Below, piece after piece: positions 1 to 7,891 of a DNA stretch of 20,368 nt (its first letter is position 1; each line of letters starts with the position of its first letter). Location of the stretch: NCBI GenBank assembly GCA_964419255.1, contig CAYQOU010000072.1, positions 1 through 20,368 of the forward strand. The letters are read 5' to 3'. The stretch is from CAZPHU01 sp964419255 (GTDB lineage: Bacteria > Fibrobacterota > Chitinivibrionia > Chitinivibrionales > CAYFVL01). The translations under genes and the position numbers were made by a program. Under the pieces are notes generated by a model. That model did no database searches. It was given only the letters and a program-made list of their open reading frames with translations, and was not told where the DNA came from.

Positions 1-30
1 GGAATATCGCAGGAATTTTCCGAATTATCG

Positions 31-198
31 TCCCGAAAAGCCGATCTTCGCGGAATAGTCCCGTTTTCGGCGGTCAGAAAAGCTGATCTTGCGGATATGG
101 CCTTGTGCAGCGCTGCAGCTGAGCCGATTCTGCGGCTTAGAAGACAACCGGCAGTATAGAAAAGGCTGATACGCAAACAACACATGCGTATCGCCAAA
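31..198. repeat. Four degenerate tandem units with ~42-nt period
   Basis: The hexamer GCYGAT recurs at 40, 82, 123 and 165, spacings of 42, 41 and 42 nt. The first two units share GAAAAGCYGATCTT followed by GCGGA (35-54 and 77-95); the third keeps AGCCGAT then TGCGG; the fourth keeps AAAAGGCTGAT then ACGC. Similarity falls from left to right, as in a decaying tandem array. Forty-two nt equals 14 codons, so it could derive from a coding repeat on the minus strand, but no intact frame supports that. The array may extend beyond the window. Confidence 0.45.
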
Positions 199-511
199 AA
201 AATGAAACAAATAACCATGATAAGGGCCTGTCAGTGACTGTATAAAAAGATGCTTGTGTCATGTTTGTCATGTATTCCTGTTTGCATCCGGCAAAGAGGA
301 GCGTGCCGGTCCGGGTCCTGATAGATAGAGACATAGTAGGGTTCTTGCAGCAAAGTTACGAGAAGTCAGAAAAAAAATGAGGTCATTATATAGTCCGCTT
401 CACCGTTGCTTCAAGTTCCGGATCAGAAAATATAATTAACTGTCCAATTAGCGACAACAAAAAAATGAAAACATCATATAATGAAACCTGGTATGTAGAA
501 CAACAAAACGA

Positions 512-540
512 GGTCTAAGCACGTGAATGCTTTCCAGACC
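512..540. repeat. Interrupted inverted repeat
   Basis: GGTCT-AAGCA (512-521) pairs with TGCTT (528-532) and AGACC (536-540), with a 6-nt loop and a 3-nt bulge. No T-run follows on either strand, so it is not an obvious terminator. Function unknown. Confidence 0.3.
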
Positions 541-827
541 GTAGGGCTTCGATTGTTTAGGCCAAGCAATAGACGTTAGATCCCTGTACCCGGGGGGCAA
601 ATAATTCTGTCGACGGATGGTGATACACCACCCGTGCCGGGATATTGGAAGCTCCTACATTCACATGCGTCGCGGTTCAGATAATCGCAAGGTCAGGTAA
701 ATGCGCTTTCTTTCCGTGGCTTGACTTATGGATCGCCAGGCCAGTAATTGTTGTCCAGAACAGGGTGGAAAGCTGGCGGGCATTGTGCATTTTTATCGTA
801 CCCTGCTTCTGTCCCTGTTTTTATCAT

Positions 828-862
828 AAAAGGGGCTGTCTGATTATCAGACAGCCCCTTTT
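828..862 (-). terminator. Intrinsic terminator of the minus-strand operon
   Basis: A perfect 16-bp stem (828-843 with 847-862) encloses a 3-nt TTA loop. The stem is GC-rich in the middle (GGGGCTGTCTGA) and bounded by an A-run on one side and a T-run on the other, so it can work in both directions. It lies about 30 nt past the stop codon of the large surface-protein gene, where a terminator for that operon is expected. Confidence 0.9.
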
Positions 863-893
863 TAATGATTATGGTTTAATTTACCAACGTGAA

Positions 894-3800
894 CTACTCA
901 AACTGGATAGTCAGACTCTGGGTGACTTCTCCATTGACTTTGCAGTCAACTGTCCAGGGGCCGGAGCCCCCGAAGCTGTCACTTGACAACTCCCATGCTT
1001 GAGTCTTGTGGTATCCCGCCGAACCATCAAGATGAAGAGTAGTGTTTCCCCATTCAGAGTGGCCGATAAGTTGTATCGAACACCCCGCAAGACCCTCCGG
1101 AACATTGTATTCCACTGTCACCGGAGTGTTTTGAGGAACAGGTTTGGTATCTGTTGCAAAGAACACACTGGTTTCTTCATGCACATAAACATTTACATTA
1201 TCGGTCGATGACAGCCCCTTGTCGTTTGTCACCTTGAGGGCCACACTGGTATATCCCGGATCGAAAGACAGCTCAGGTGAGGCATCTTCAGATACCAGGA
1301 CGCCATCGATAGTCCATTCATATTTGACGATATCTCCGGAAAGAGCATAGCTGCCGGATGCATTAAGGGCCACCCGTGAATCTGTACTCCAAATATCGTC
1401 TCCTGCATCGGCAACCGGGAGAATGCTGGTTTTGGCCGGTTCGAGACCACCCAGCAGTTTGTTGTCGCTATTGTAAATGCAGATACGATCGTTTTGGGTG
1501 AATGATGTGGCCTGATTGTTGGAATAGTCGTCGCTTACATCCACACTGCCCCAGTCTTCATAACTGATGCCGACAACCATACCGCCGTAGTTGGGGTAGA
1601 CTGCTCCAGGAGCAAGTTCGATTCCCGAGAAATCGTATACGATAGTATAATCGCCATCTCCACGATCGGCCAGGGTAACCGTTGCATCGGCCGTATAGTA
1701 CAGATCCAGCTGGGGCTGTTTACCATCTTCCGCACTGAAGTAGTATTCAAGGCGAAAATCTGATATTGTCTGATCGCTGACATTTTCTACGTACATCCTG
1801 GGATTGGATGCCGCCTGATTGCTCAAGGCTTCATCATACATCAGAACCTTGGCAGAGACCGGAGTGTTTAAAACTTCGATGGTTACTTCCTGTTGTGCAG
1901 TCAACTCGCCGTCGGTAACATAAACCGTGAAGCTATAGGAGCCTTCCTGGTCAAAGGCCGGAGTCCAGGTAAATGTCGCATCGTCAAAAGATGCTCGATA
2001 GGGGATTTCACTTACACTGTAGGTCAGCTCATCACCATCAACATCCGATCCGATGACAGTAAATCTGAGTTCAGAATTTTCGTTTACGGTTTGATGGCCG
2101 ATTGTTTCAATCACCGGCGCATCGTTTACCGCCTCGATCTGGATCGACACGGTTGCCTCATCAGTCNNNNNNNNNNNNNNNNNNNNNNNNNNNNNNNNNN
2201 NNNNNNNNNNNNNNNNNNNNNNNNNNNNNNNNNNNNNNNNNNNNNNNNNNNNNNNNNNNNNNNNNNTCTGCGCATCGGCCACCGGCGCACGGTTTACGTT
2301 TGTGACGGTGATAGTCACATCACGGGTCACGGTATGGTCCTGGTCGTTTGCCGAAAAATAAACGTTATAGGTACCGGCCTGATCGTAACCGGGCGTCCAG
2401 TTGAAAACACCGTCCATAAAGCTTGCTCCAGCTGGCAGACCGTTTGCGCTGATTGCAAGAACATCATCATCGGTATCTTCCACGGTGACCGTAAACTGCA
2501 ACAGTGAGCCTTCAGCCACGGTCTTATCCTCTATGTAAGGAATTTCGGGCGCATCACTTACAGGCATGACGCTTATGGTTACGGTTGCGGTAGCCTCCAT
2601 GAATTCATCGCTGACAGTATAAGTGAATTCATCGGTGCCGTAATAGTTATCATTCGGAGTGTAGGTAAGCTCGGGTGCCGTTCCGCTCAGGCTTCCGTTT
2701 TCAGGCTCTTCGTTAATAACAAAGGTGAGAGAATCGTCATCCGGATCACTTGCGGAAAGAGTAAAGGATTTTGCTTCATCTTCATTTGTGACAAGATCCT
2801 GGTCATTTGCGCGGGGTGCCTGACCGACTGCTAATATACCAAAGTAACCGTATCGATTAGGGACATTTTCTGCATAATGGAGATAGCCATCTGCATAGTG
2901 TATTATGGGAAGGCGGTAGTTCACAAAAACGGAATCTATAAGAGTCGGATTAGTCGGATCACTAATGTCTACCGCACTTATTTGCGGATCAATAACATCA
3001 TTGTAATGTGCAGAAAACAAACGTTTTCCTTCATAATCCAGTGTAATGCTTTCAGCGTATCTGTGAGGTATTGTGGCAATTATTACGGCGTTATGCGGAT
3101 CAGTTATGTCAAGGATCTTGATAGCATCCACTCCGCCGGAACCAGCAGAATTACACGTTACATACAAGTATTTGTCATCGGGGGTGATAGCAATCTTGTA
3201 AGGGCGAAAGCCTTCTGCAATCGTATCAATTAGAAGAGGATTGCTCGGGTCTTCAACGTCATATACATAAATGGATAATCCACTTGTTGTCTGAAATGCT
3301 CTCTTTCCATCCGAAGTAACAACTAAATCACGGCCAAAACCATTGGTGTTTATGAAGCCAAGTTGCTCGTTTGTATTCGGATCGAATGTTTGCAGGGTGT
3401 TTGTTCTATAGTAGTTGGAAACGAACAAAACGTTTTTGTTTTGACTGGTATTATAGGCGGTTGTTATGCCATAAAATGGTTTGGGGTATGCCTGCAAGCA
3501 ATGGAGGTCCAAGTGAGGATGCTCTTTGTCAGTAACATCGATTTTACTCACACCGGCATTTTCTACCGCGTTTGGGTGTGCCAAAAAAACCTTTTGGTTG
3601 TCATAACATATACTGCTTATGTCTGTAGTCTCATCTCCAACAGCAATTTTAGAGGCGATTTGAGGATATTGCTTATTGCGTGTGTCAATTATGTAAAGAT
3701 AAGAAGAGTCTCCATTTCCCAACCGGTCACAGGCGATATATGCATAATCATCACCATATTGGAATTGAAAAAATCCAGCATGTTCAATTATGAGTCGAGG

Positions 3801-3923
3801 GTGTAAATCCGGAAACATCCGAGCTGATAGGACGGCTGAAAATGCAAGCATGAACACCGGAACAAGTTGCAGAAGAGAATGTCCTCCCGCAATGCTTTTT
3901 ATTTTCGATAATGCAAATTTCAC
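894..3923 (-). CDS. Large secreted multidomain surface protein (LVIVD propeller, cadherin/Ig repeats, CBM3-like)
   Basis: About 1009 aa, interrupted by the 100-N gap. A GTG start with AGGAG 7 nt upstream is followed by a signal peptide (residues 1-34, hydrophobic 18-32). Residues ~40-365 form a beta-propeller with LVIVD-type repeats, each with a DxxDPxNP-like turn (for example 222-229, 271-278, 319-326). Residues ~368-455 are a cadherin-like tandem repeat (DPDDDSLTF; YTPNDNYYGTDEFTYTVSD). Two He_PIG/Ig-like domains follow (457-545 and 600-687), with a third repeat lost in the gap. Residues ~689-828 resemble a family 3 carbohydrate-binding module, ~833-914 a PKD/Ig fold; 915-1009 is unassigned. 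It is likely a cell-surface polysaccharide-binding or adhesion protein, co-transcribed with the small secreted gene 39 nt upstream. No catalytic domain is visible. Domain names come from sequence patterns, not a search. Confidence 0.85.
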   Translation of the reverse strand: MKFALSKIKSIAGGHSLLQLVPVFMLAFSAVLSARMFPDLHPRLIIEHAGFFQFQYGDDYAYIACDRLGNGDSSYLYIIDTRNKQYPQIASKIAVGDETTDISSICYDNQKVFLAHPNAVENAGVSKIDVTDKEHPHLDLHCLQAYPKPFYGITTAYNTSQNKNVLFVSNYYRTNTLQTFDPNTNEQLGFINTNGFGRDLVVTSDGKRAFQTTSGLSIYVYDVEDPSNPLLIDTIAEGFRPYKIAITPDDKYLYVTCNSAGSGGVDAIKILDITDPHNAVIIATIPHRYAESITLDYEGKRLFSAHYNDVIDPQISAVDISDPTNPTLIDSVFVNYRLPIIHYADGYLHYAENVPNRYGYFGILAVGQAPRANDQDLVTNEDEAKSFTLSASDPDDDSLTFVINEEPENGSLSGTAPELTYTPNDNYYGTDEFTYTVSDEFMEATATVTISVMPVSDAPEIPYIEDKTVAEGSLLQFTVTVEDTDDDVLAISANGLPAGASFMDGVFNWTPGYDQAGTYNVYFSANDQDHTVTRDVTITVTNVNRAPVADAQXXXXXXXXXXXXXXXXXXXXXXXXXXXXXXXXXXTDEATVSIQIEAVNDAPVIETIGHQTVNENSELRFTVIGSDVDGDELTYSVSEIPYRASFDDATFTWTPAFDQEGSYSFTVYVTDGELTAQQEVTIEVLNTPVSAKVLMYDEALSNQAASNPRMYVENVSDQTISDFRLEYYFSAEDGKQPQLDLYYTADATVTLADRGDGDYTIVYDFSGIELAPGAVYPNYGGMVVGISYEDWGSVDVSDDYSNNQATSFTQNDRICIYNSDNKLLGGLEPAKTSILPVADAGDDIWSTDSRVALNASGSYALSGDIVKYEWTIDGVLVSEDASPELSFDPGYTSVALKVTNDKGLSSTDNVNVYVHEETSVFFATDTKPVPQNTPVTVEYNVPEGLAGCSIQLIGHSEWGNTTLHLDGSAGYHKTQAWELSSDSFGGSGPWTVDCKVNGEVTQSLTIQFE
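2167..2266. other. Assembly gap of 100 N
   Basis: Exactly 100 N, a customary placeholder for a gap of unknown size. It falls inside the repeat region of the large surface protein: the protein reads VNRAPVADAQ, then the gap, then TDEATVSIQIEAVNDAP. A normal repeat would need roughly 70 residues between those flanks, but the gap represents about 34, so the true missing length is probably longer. The reading frame continuing across it may be chance. Confidence 0.95.
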
Positions 3924-3930
3924 TAACGTA

Positions 3931-3935
3931 CTCCT
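3931..3935 (-). promoter_or_regulatory. Ribosome binding site selecting a GTG start
   Basis: AGGAG on the minus strand lies 7 nt before the GTG at 3923-3921. The next in-frame ATG lies inside the signal-peptide core, so GTG is the likely start of the large surface protein. Confidence 0.75.
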
Positions 3936-3962
3936 GTTAATTTATTGAAATGATAATAACTG

Positions 3963-4355
3963 TTATTTGGTGATAAGCATTTTCTGTGGTATCGACAAAT
4001 CAAGATCCATTGCGTGAGTTCCGGTTTCGCCAACGATTATGGTTTCGGTGGAACCGTTTTTCGTAAGGTAATATGTTTCACCAGGAGTAAGGTTTCTAAC
4101 GGTAATGCTGGTCTCATATACTGTTGCATTCGGCTTGGCGATGTTTATGGTAATCTTTTCCTGCGCGGATTTCACATAACCCAGCACATCATTGGTGCTT
4201 TCTACAATAATATCGATAAATTCGCTATGTGCTATTTCGAAATGTTTACCCACACCTATAACAGCAGCGGGATCATCCTTTACCTGTTGGACCTGGGCAA
4301 ATGTTGATACGGATAAAACAGAGACACAGAGAAAGACTAGAAATCGTGAAATCAT
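3963..4355 (-). CDS. Small secreted protein of unknown function
   Basis: 130 aa from the ATG at 4355, which has AGGAG 6 nt upstream; a GTG one codon earlier has only 3 nt of spacing and is less likely. Residues 1-20 are a clear signal peptide ending in TFAQ. The mature part has no cysteine. It includes IVESTNDVLGYVKSAQEK and a beta-rich C-terminal half: NATVYETSITVRNLTPGETY, then TETIIVGETGTHAMDLDLS and a final PQKMLITK. That C-terminal pattern (GLTPGxxY, later a GETGT turn, then a PxxxLI strand) resembles small Ig-like or Fn3-like appendage domains of secreted enzymes. It is first in an operon with the large surface protein and may be a partner or anchor for it. I do not recognise a named family. 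Confidence 0.8.
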   Translation of the reverse strand: MISRFLVFLCVSVLSVSTFAQVQQVKDDPAAVIGVGKHFEIAHSEFIDIIVESTNDVLGYVKSAQEKITINIAKPNATVYETSITVRNLTPGETYYLTKNGSTETIIVGETGTHAMDLDLSIPQKMLITK

Positions 4356-4361
4356 CACTAA

Positions 4362-4366
4362 CTCCT
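4362..4366 (-). promoter_or_regulatory. Ribosome binding site deciding the start of the small secreted protein
   Basis: AGGAG on the minus strand sits 6 nt before the ATG at 4355-4353 and only 3 nt before the alternative GTG at 4358-4356, favouring the ATG. Confidence 0.7.
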
Positions 4367-4999
4367 TATAGAAATAGTTATAAATGTTTGGTTCGCTGAA
4401 AAGGTGCTATTATTACACATCTGCGGAAAACCTTCCCACAGATCCTTCTTTTCCAGCAACTTATTTTTAGGATTATCGGTGTTTACTTTCCAGGCGGTTA
4501 GATGCGTACGGCTAACCTAAAAGGCCATATATTGTTCCTGCATAATTGTTTCCTGACAGTGTGTATCCTTTACATCCTGTAACCGTACGTGTCTTCCATG
4601 AGCAAGTATCTTTTTCCTGATGGAAACCTGTGCCTGTGGATGGAGGTTTGCTCCTTGCGGAGCAGTGGGATGAAATATCCGATCAGTATTTCTTCGGAAA
4701 AAGGTGTAACAAGCTTCATTCGTTTGAGAATAAGATAAGCTGTGGGAAAAACCAAAAACAAGGGAATTTCTGTTAGTTTTTTTACACAATGTTGAGTACT
4801 ACCTGAATGCCGGAATGGTATGTGTTTTGTTGTCAATTGGTTATGTGTATGGGAGAAGGAGAAAAAAAAGTGCGAAAATGATTTAGCCGAAATTCAGGCG
4901 GGTAATCGGAGGCGGAGAAAAGTGCTGGCAGGTTCGTCATAGGTGCTGCTGAATTGAGCGACTCTCGCGGGGCGATTCGCACAAACCGTTTTTCTGTCC

Positions 5000-5015
5000 G
5001 TTCACAGCCGTGAAC
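5000..5015. promoter_or_regulatory. Candidate operator dyad GTTCAC-N4-GTGAAC, copy 1
   Basis: A perfect inverted repeat GTTCAC-AGCC-GTGAAC; with flanking C and G the arms are 7 bp. The same core with the same 4-nt spacer recurs at 7892-7907 with a different spacer sequence. It ends 18 nt before the -35 box at 5034, so its centre is near -61.5 of the predicted start, typical of activators that contact RNA polymerase from upstream. A single GTTCAC half-site at 5065-5070 overlaps the predicted transcription start. The binding protein is unknown; the adjacent regulator gene is a candidate. Confidence 0.6.
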
Positions 5016-5033
5016 GTAAATTTTATCATATAT

Positions 5034-5062
5034 TTGTTAGGAACTTATTTATATGGTATAAT
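5034..5062 (+). promoter_or_regulatory. Sigma70-type promoter of the regulator gene
   Basis: TTGTTA (5034-5039), 17 nt, then a consensus TATAAT (5057-5062). The predicted transcription start near 5069 gives a leader of about 40 nt containing GAGGAG at 5095-5100. Confidence 0.7.
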
Positions 5063-5108
5063 ATGTTCACAAACATGTTGCCGGGCAATTGCATGAGGAG
5101 ACGTTCCA

Positions 5109-5951
5109 GTGATGGGAACAATTCATGAATACCAAAACTACCGCAAGTATCTTTCCGATTTTTACAAGGAACAGAAGCGGAAAAAGAAATACTTCTCATA
5201 TCGCTATTTTTCCAAACTGGCTGGTGTGAACTCTTCCGCGTTTCTCTACTACGTTATCGAAGGGAAGCGCAATCTTACAAAAAAAAGCATCGAGAAGATC
5301 TCCGCGGCAATCGGTCATACCCGGGAGGAGCGGGAATACTTCGAGAATCTGGTTTTCTTCAATCAGGCCACCACAATCAACGAAAAAGCGCTATATTATA
5401 CACGAGTTATCGAAGCACGCAAGCCGGTCGATATAAAGGCGATCGAAGCCGACCAGTACGAATTTTATAGTAAATGGTATCACAGTGTGATTCGGGAACT
5501 TGTCTCGTTTATCGACTTTGAAGATGATTATGCCAAGCTGGCCGAAAGAATCAATCCTCGAATAAAGCCGGAACAGGCAAAAGAATCGGTGATGCTTCTG
5601 GAGAAGCTGGGGCTTATTCAAAAGGACAAAAACGGTGTTTATCGCCAGACCAGTAATTTGATTTCTACCCGTCCCGTTGCCCCCGAGGTGTTTGTGATTG
5701 AAAAATTTCAGATGGAAATGCTTCAATTGGCGCAAAACGCCTACGATATCGTACCACGCAAAGCTCGCATGAGCGCATCCACCACCTTTGGCATATCCCG
5801 TAAGACATTCGAGTTGTTCAAGATGCGAACGCGCGAATTCAGAAAAGAGCTTATGGAGATAGCACGGCTGGACACCGATCCCCAGGAAGTCTATCAGTTT
5901 ACCTTTAATCTGTTTCCTCTGAGCAATACCGGGTATGATGAAGATGAATAG
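5109..5951 (+). CDS. TIGR02147/DUF4423-family transcriptional regulator
   Basis: 280 aa (279 if the ATG at 5112 is used). AGGAG at 5096-5100 lies 8 nt from the GTG and 11 nt from the ATG, so the start is ambiguous by one codon. The N-terminus has IHEYQNYRKYLSDFYKEQK, a typical TIGR02147 opening. A helix-turn-helix-like segment follows at ~30-66 (YRYFSKLAGVNSSAFLYYVI, then GKRNLTKKSIEKI). YHSVIRELVSF (124-134) and the C-terminal YQFTFNLFPLS (262-272) are family signatures; ~148-185 looks like a winged helix (LLEKLGLIQKDKNGVYR). The family is expanded in Fibrobacter and thought to be regulatory, with no well-studied member I know of. It probably controls the overlapping lipoprotein gene and may bind the nearby dyad. 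Its own promoter lies 40 nt upstream. Confidence 0.88.
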   Translation: MMGTIHEYQNYRKYLSDFYKEQKRKKKYFSYRYFSKLAGVNSSAFLYYVIEGKRNLTKKSIEKISAAIGHTREEREYFENLVFFNQATTINEKALYYTRVIEARKPVDIKAIEADQYEFYSKWYHSVIRELVSFIDFEDDYAKLAERINPRIKPEQAKESVMLLEKLGLIQKDKNGVYRQTSNLISTRPVAPEVFVIEKFQMEMLQLAQNAYDIVPRKARMSASTTFGISRKTFELFKMRTREFRKELMEIARLDTDPQEVYQFTFNLFPLSNTGYDEDE

Positions 5952-7590
5952 TACATCACGCGCATATCTCATGGCGATAATGCTTTGTGCTCTTCAGTTT
6001 CTCCTGCACTGTAACACCGGGCCTACGCAGGTCACCGGCGGCAGCTCCGATACGGAGGTTTGTGGCATTATTCTGGACACCTCAGGTCAGGCGGTTACAA
6101 ACACACGAGTCATGCTGTTGCCAACTGATTACAACCCGACTGTCGACGGTGAGGTGGCTGAGGCCTATTCTGACACTACAAATGCAGCCGGAGAGTATAC
6201 CATCGCCCTGGTCGATACCGGAGAGTACAACATCTATGCTGTTAATCTTTCTGATGGCAGGAGACTTCTCAGGCGTAACGTGGCAATCGGCGCTCAAAAA
6301 AGCACTCTCTTGGCTGATACAATCAAACTTACCGGAAAGGTATCGGTTGCACCGCGTCCCGAATGGGATCCTTTAACCGGCTACGTTTTCATTGAAGGAA
6401 CGCCGGTGTTTACAGATTTTGTCGGTGATAGCCAGGCACTTATTCTGGATTCGGTTCCGGCTCAGATTCTTCCGGCTATCTTCTATGGTGAAAAAAATGG
6501 CGAGTCTCGCAAGCACCTGATCAGTGCGGACGGACAGATTAGGGTCATTTCTGATCGGACGGTGCCGGCGGGGGCGTTCACGGGCTGGAGCTACGTAGGG
6601 AAAATTACGGTTAATACTACGATATCCGGGGCAAATATCCCGGGGAATATTCACAATTTCCCCCTGCTCATTAGACTTAACAGGGATAATTTCCCATTTT
6701 CTGAAGCCACTTCCGATGGACGGGATCTGCGGTTCAGCAACAGGAATCACCAGCCACTATCATATCATCTCGAGCGCTGGGATTCGCAGCTGGGATTGGC
6801 CGACATATGGGTATTGGTCGATACTATCAGGGGAAACTCAGAATCCCAGTTTATACAGTTTTACTGGGGAAACGATAACGCTTCCGATGCATCTTCGGGA
6901 TCATCGGTTTTTAACAGCGCCAATGGCTTTGAAGGTGTTTGGCATCTAAGTGATACGGGAGTGGGAACCAGGTATGATGCATCCGATAACGGTCAAGATG
7001 CAAGGCCTGTCAACTTTACCGGTGAAGAGGCTAACCCATGGGGAATAGCTGGTGGCAGTGTTCGTCTGGGTCCGAGGGATCAACAGGAACAGGAGAAATA
7101 TCTTCAGGCAGGAAATCCGGAAACAGCAAGCGGCTCCGCCGATCAGTTTACCATATCGCTCTGGATGGAGCTGGGGGCCGGCTATCCGGCAAACCAGATT
7201 GTATTATCCAAAGCCAATGATGCAGGTGATGGCTATGCGTACGCCGTACTTTTTGATGAGTATGGTAACATCGGAGGAGAGGTAAATGGTATATCCACAC
7301 TACATGAATCCAGGATGATGAATTACTGGAATCATGTTGTACTGCGCTACGATGGAAATTATCTTTCGTTCTGGCTCAACGGTATTCCCTACATGCCGGT
7401 TGCATACAACGGCTCGCTTGCTCTCTCCCAGACAGAACTGTTCATCGGTGCTGATGCGCTTCGGGGGGGCAGTGGTTACGAGGGGGGGCTCGATGAAATC
7501 AGAGTTTCATCGGTCGCCCGATCAAACGACTGGATACGGCTTTGTTTCGTAAACCAGGGCGGACAGCCGTTTATACATATTACCTACTAA
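5935..7590 (+). CDS. DUF2341/LamG-domain lipoprotein
   Basis: 551 aa. The gene starts inside the regulator's last codons (17-nt overlap) with no obvious ribosome binding site, so it is probably translationally coupled; ATGs at 5935, 5938 and 5944 are all possible. The signal sequence ends at FLLHC (Cys26), a lipobox-like motif with an unusual His before the Cys. Residues ~41-120 resemble a carboxypeptidase-regulatory-like beta-sandwich (GIILDTSGQAVTNTRVML; DTTNAAGEYTIALVDTGEY). DUF2341 spans ~240-325 (NFPLLIRL, GRDLRFSN, FYWGN). A concanavalin/LamG domain covers ~333-547 (GVWHLSD, SLWMELGAG, NHVVLRYDG, LDEIRVSSVARSNDWIRL). Such proteins are surface lectin-like or adhesion factors. Two runs of seven G lie near the 3' end (7463-7469, 7482-7488). 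Confidence 0.88.
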   Translation: MMKMNSTSRAYLMAIMLCALQFLLHCNTGPTQVTGGSSDTEVCGIILDTSGQAVTNTRVMLLPTDYNPTVDGEVAEAYSDTTNAAGEYTIALVDTGEYNIYAVNLSDGRRLLRRNVAIGAQKSTLLADTIKLTGKVSVAPRPEWDPLTGYVFIEGTPVFTDFVGDSQALILDSVPAQILPAIFYGEKNGESRKHLISADGQIRVISDRTVPAGAFTGWSYVGKITVNTTISGANIPGNIHNFPLLIRLNRDNFPFSEATSDGRDLRFSNRNHQPLSYHLERWDSQLGLADIWVLVDTIRGNSESQFIQFYWGNDNASDASSGSSVFNSANGFEGVWHLSDTGVGTRYDASDNGQDARPVNFTGEEANPWGIAGGSVRLGPRDQQEQEKYLQAGNPETASGSADQFTISLWMELGAGYPANQIVLSKANDAGDGYAYAVLFDEYGNIGGEVNGISTLHESRMMNYWNHVVLRYDGNYLSFWLNGIPYMPVAYNGSLALSQTELFIGADALRGGSGYEGGLDEIRVSSVARSNDWIRLCFVNQGGQPFIHITY

Positions 7591-7680
7591 TTGGCAGAAT
7601 CGGAATCGGTTTCTCGGTGTTTGGCTTCTCGGCTCTCGAAAAATAAACCAGAGATACCTTGACGAATCATAAGACAAAAA

Positions 7681-7701
7681 TAGCGTTTTGTCAGAAAACG
7701 C
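7681..7701. repeat. Short hairpin with a near-duplicate at 7973-7990
   Basis: GCGTTTT (7683-7689) pairs with AAAACGC (7695-7701) around a 5-nt loop; no T-run follows. TAGCGTTTTGTCAGAAAAC at 7681-7699 recurs as TAGCGTTTTGTTAGAAAC at 7973-7990, about 290 nt away, with one substitution and one deletion. In the second copy the hairpin is shortened. Function unknown. Confidence 0.45.
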
Positions 7702-7891
7702 CCTTCGGACCTAATGTTTACTTGCACATCGCACACCGGTATCTCATCGGCCGCAGGATCAATATGTTAATTGACCCACCTCTTATGCACTACTGTTGCG
7801 ATTGCTGCGTGAATTCATGTTTTTTTACCCTGCAAACCACTCTCTTCCCTTCTTCTTCCGTGTTCACAAGCCCATGCGCCTGTTCTGTTCT

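Larger units (their letters stand above)
1..827. other. Left-edge region without a convincing gene
   Basis: I find no open reading frame here with a credible ribosome binding site, signal peptide or recognisable domain. Short frames on both strands have low-complexity or random-looking translations. The stretch holds the 42-nt-periodic repeats at 31-198, an interrupted inverted repeat at 512-540 and the terminator of the minus-strand operon at its right end. It may contain decayed sequence of a lost gene, but I cannot name one. Confidence 0.6.
4356..5108. other. Divergent intergenic region
   Basis: About 750 nt separate the minus-strand operon from the plus-strand regulator gene. The right end carries a dyad (5000-5015) and a strong promoter (5034-5062). 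Another inverted repeat, GGTTAG/CTAACC with a 10-nt loop containing CGTACG, lies at 4496-4517. Frames on both strands between 4517 and 4840 lack ribosome binding sites and recognisable motifs, so I call no gene. I do not see a confident promoter for the minus-strand operon, though AT-rich sequence at about 4375-4425 is a candidate location. Confidence 0.6.

Noticed and set aside
477..482. TATAAT as a promoter -10 box (also 431-436)
   Set aside because: No acceptable -35 hexamer at 16-18 nt and no gene downstream on the plus strand.
645..986. Plus-strand 113-codon frame
   Set aside because: No ribosome binding site, no recognisable pattern, and it runs through the terminator hairpin and into the 3' end of the minus-strand surface-protein gene.
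1893..2507. Plus-strand 204-codon frame through the N gap
   Set aside because: Antisense to a well-supported repeat protein and partly made of unknown bases; no motif.
4517..4836. Frames of 88-90 codons on the minus strand and a 46-codon frame at 4598-4738 on the plus strand
   Set aside because: No ribosome binding site and no recognisable motif on either strand.
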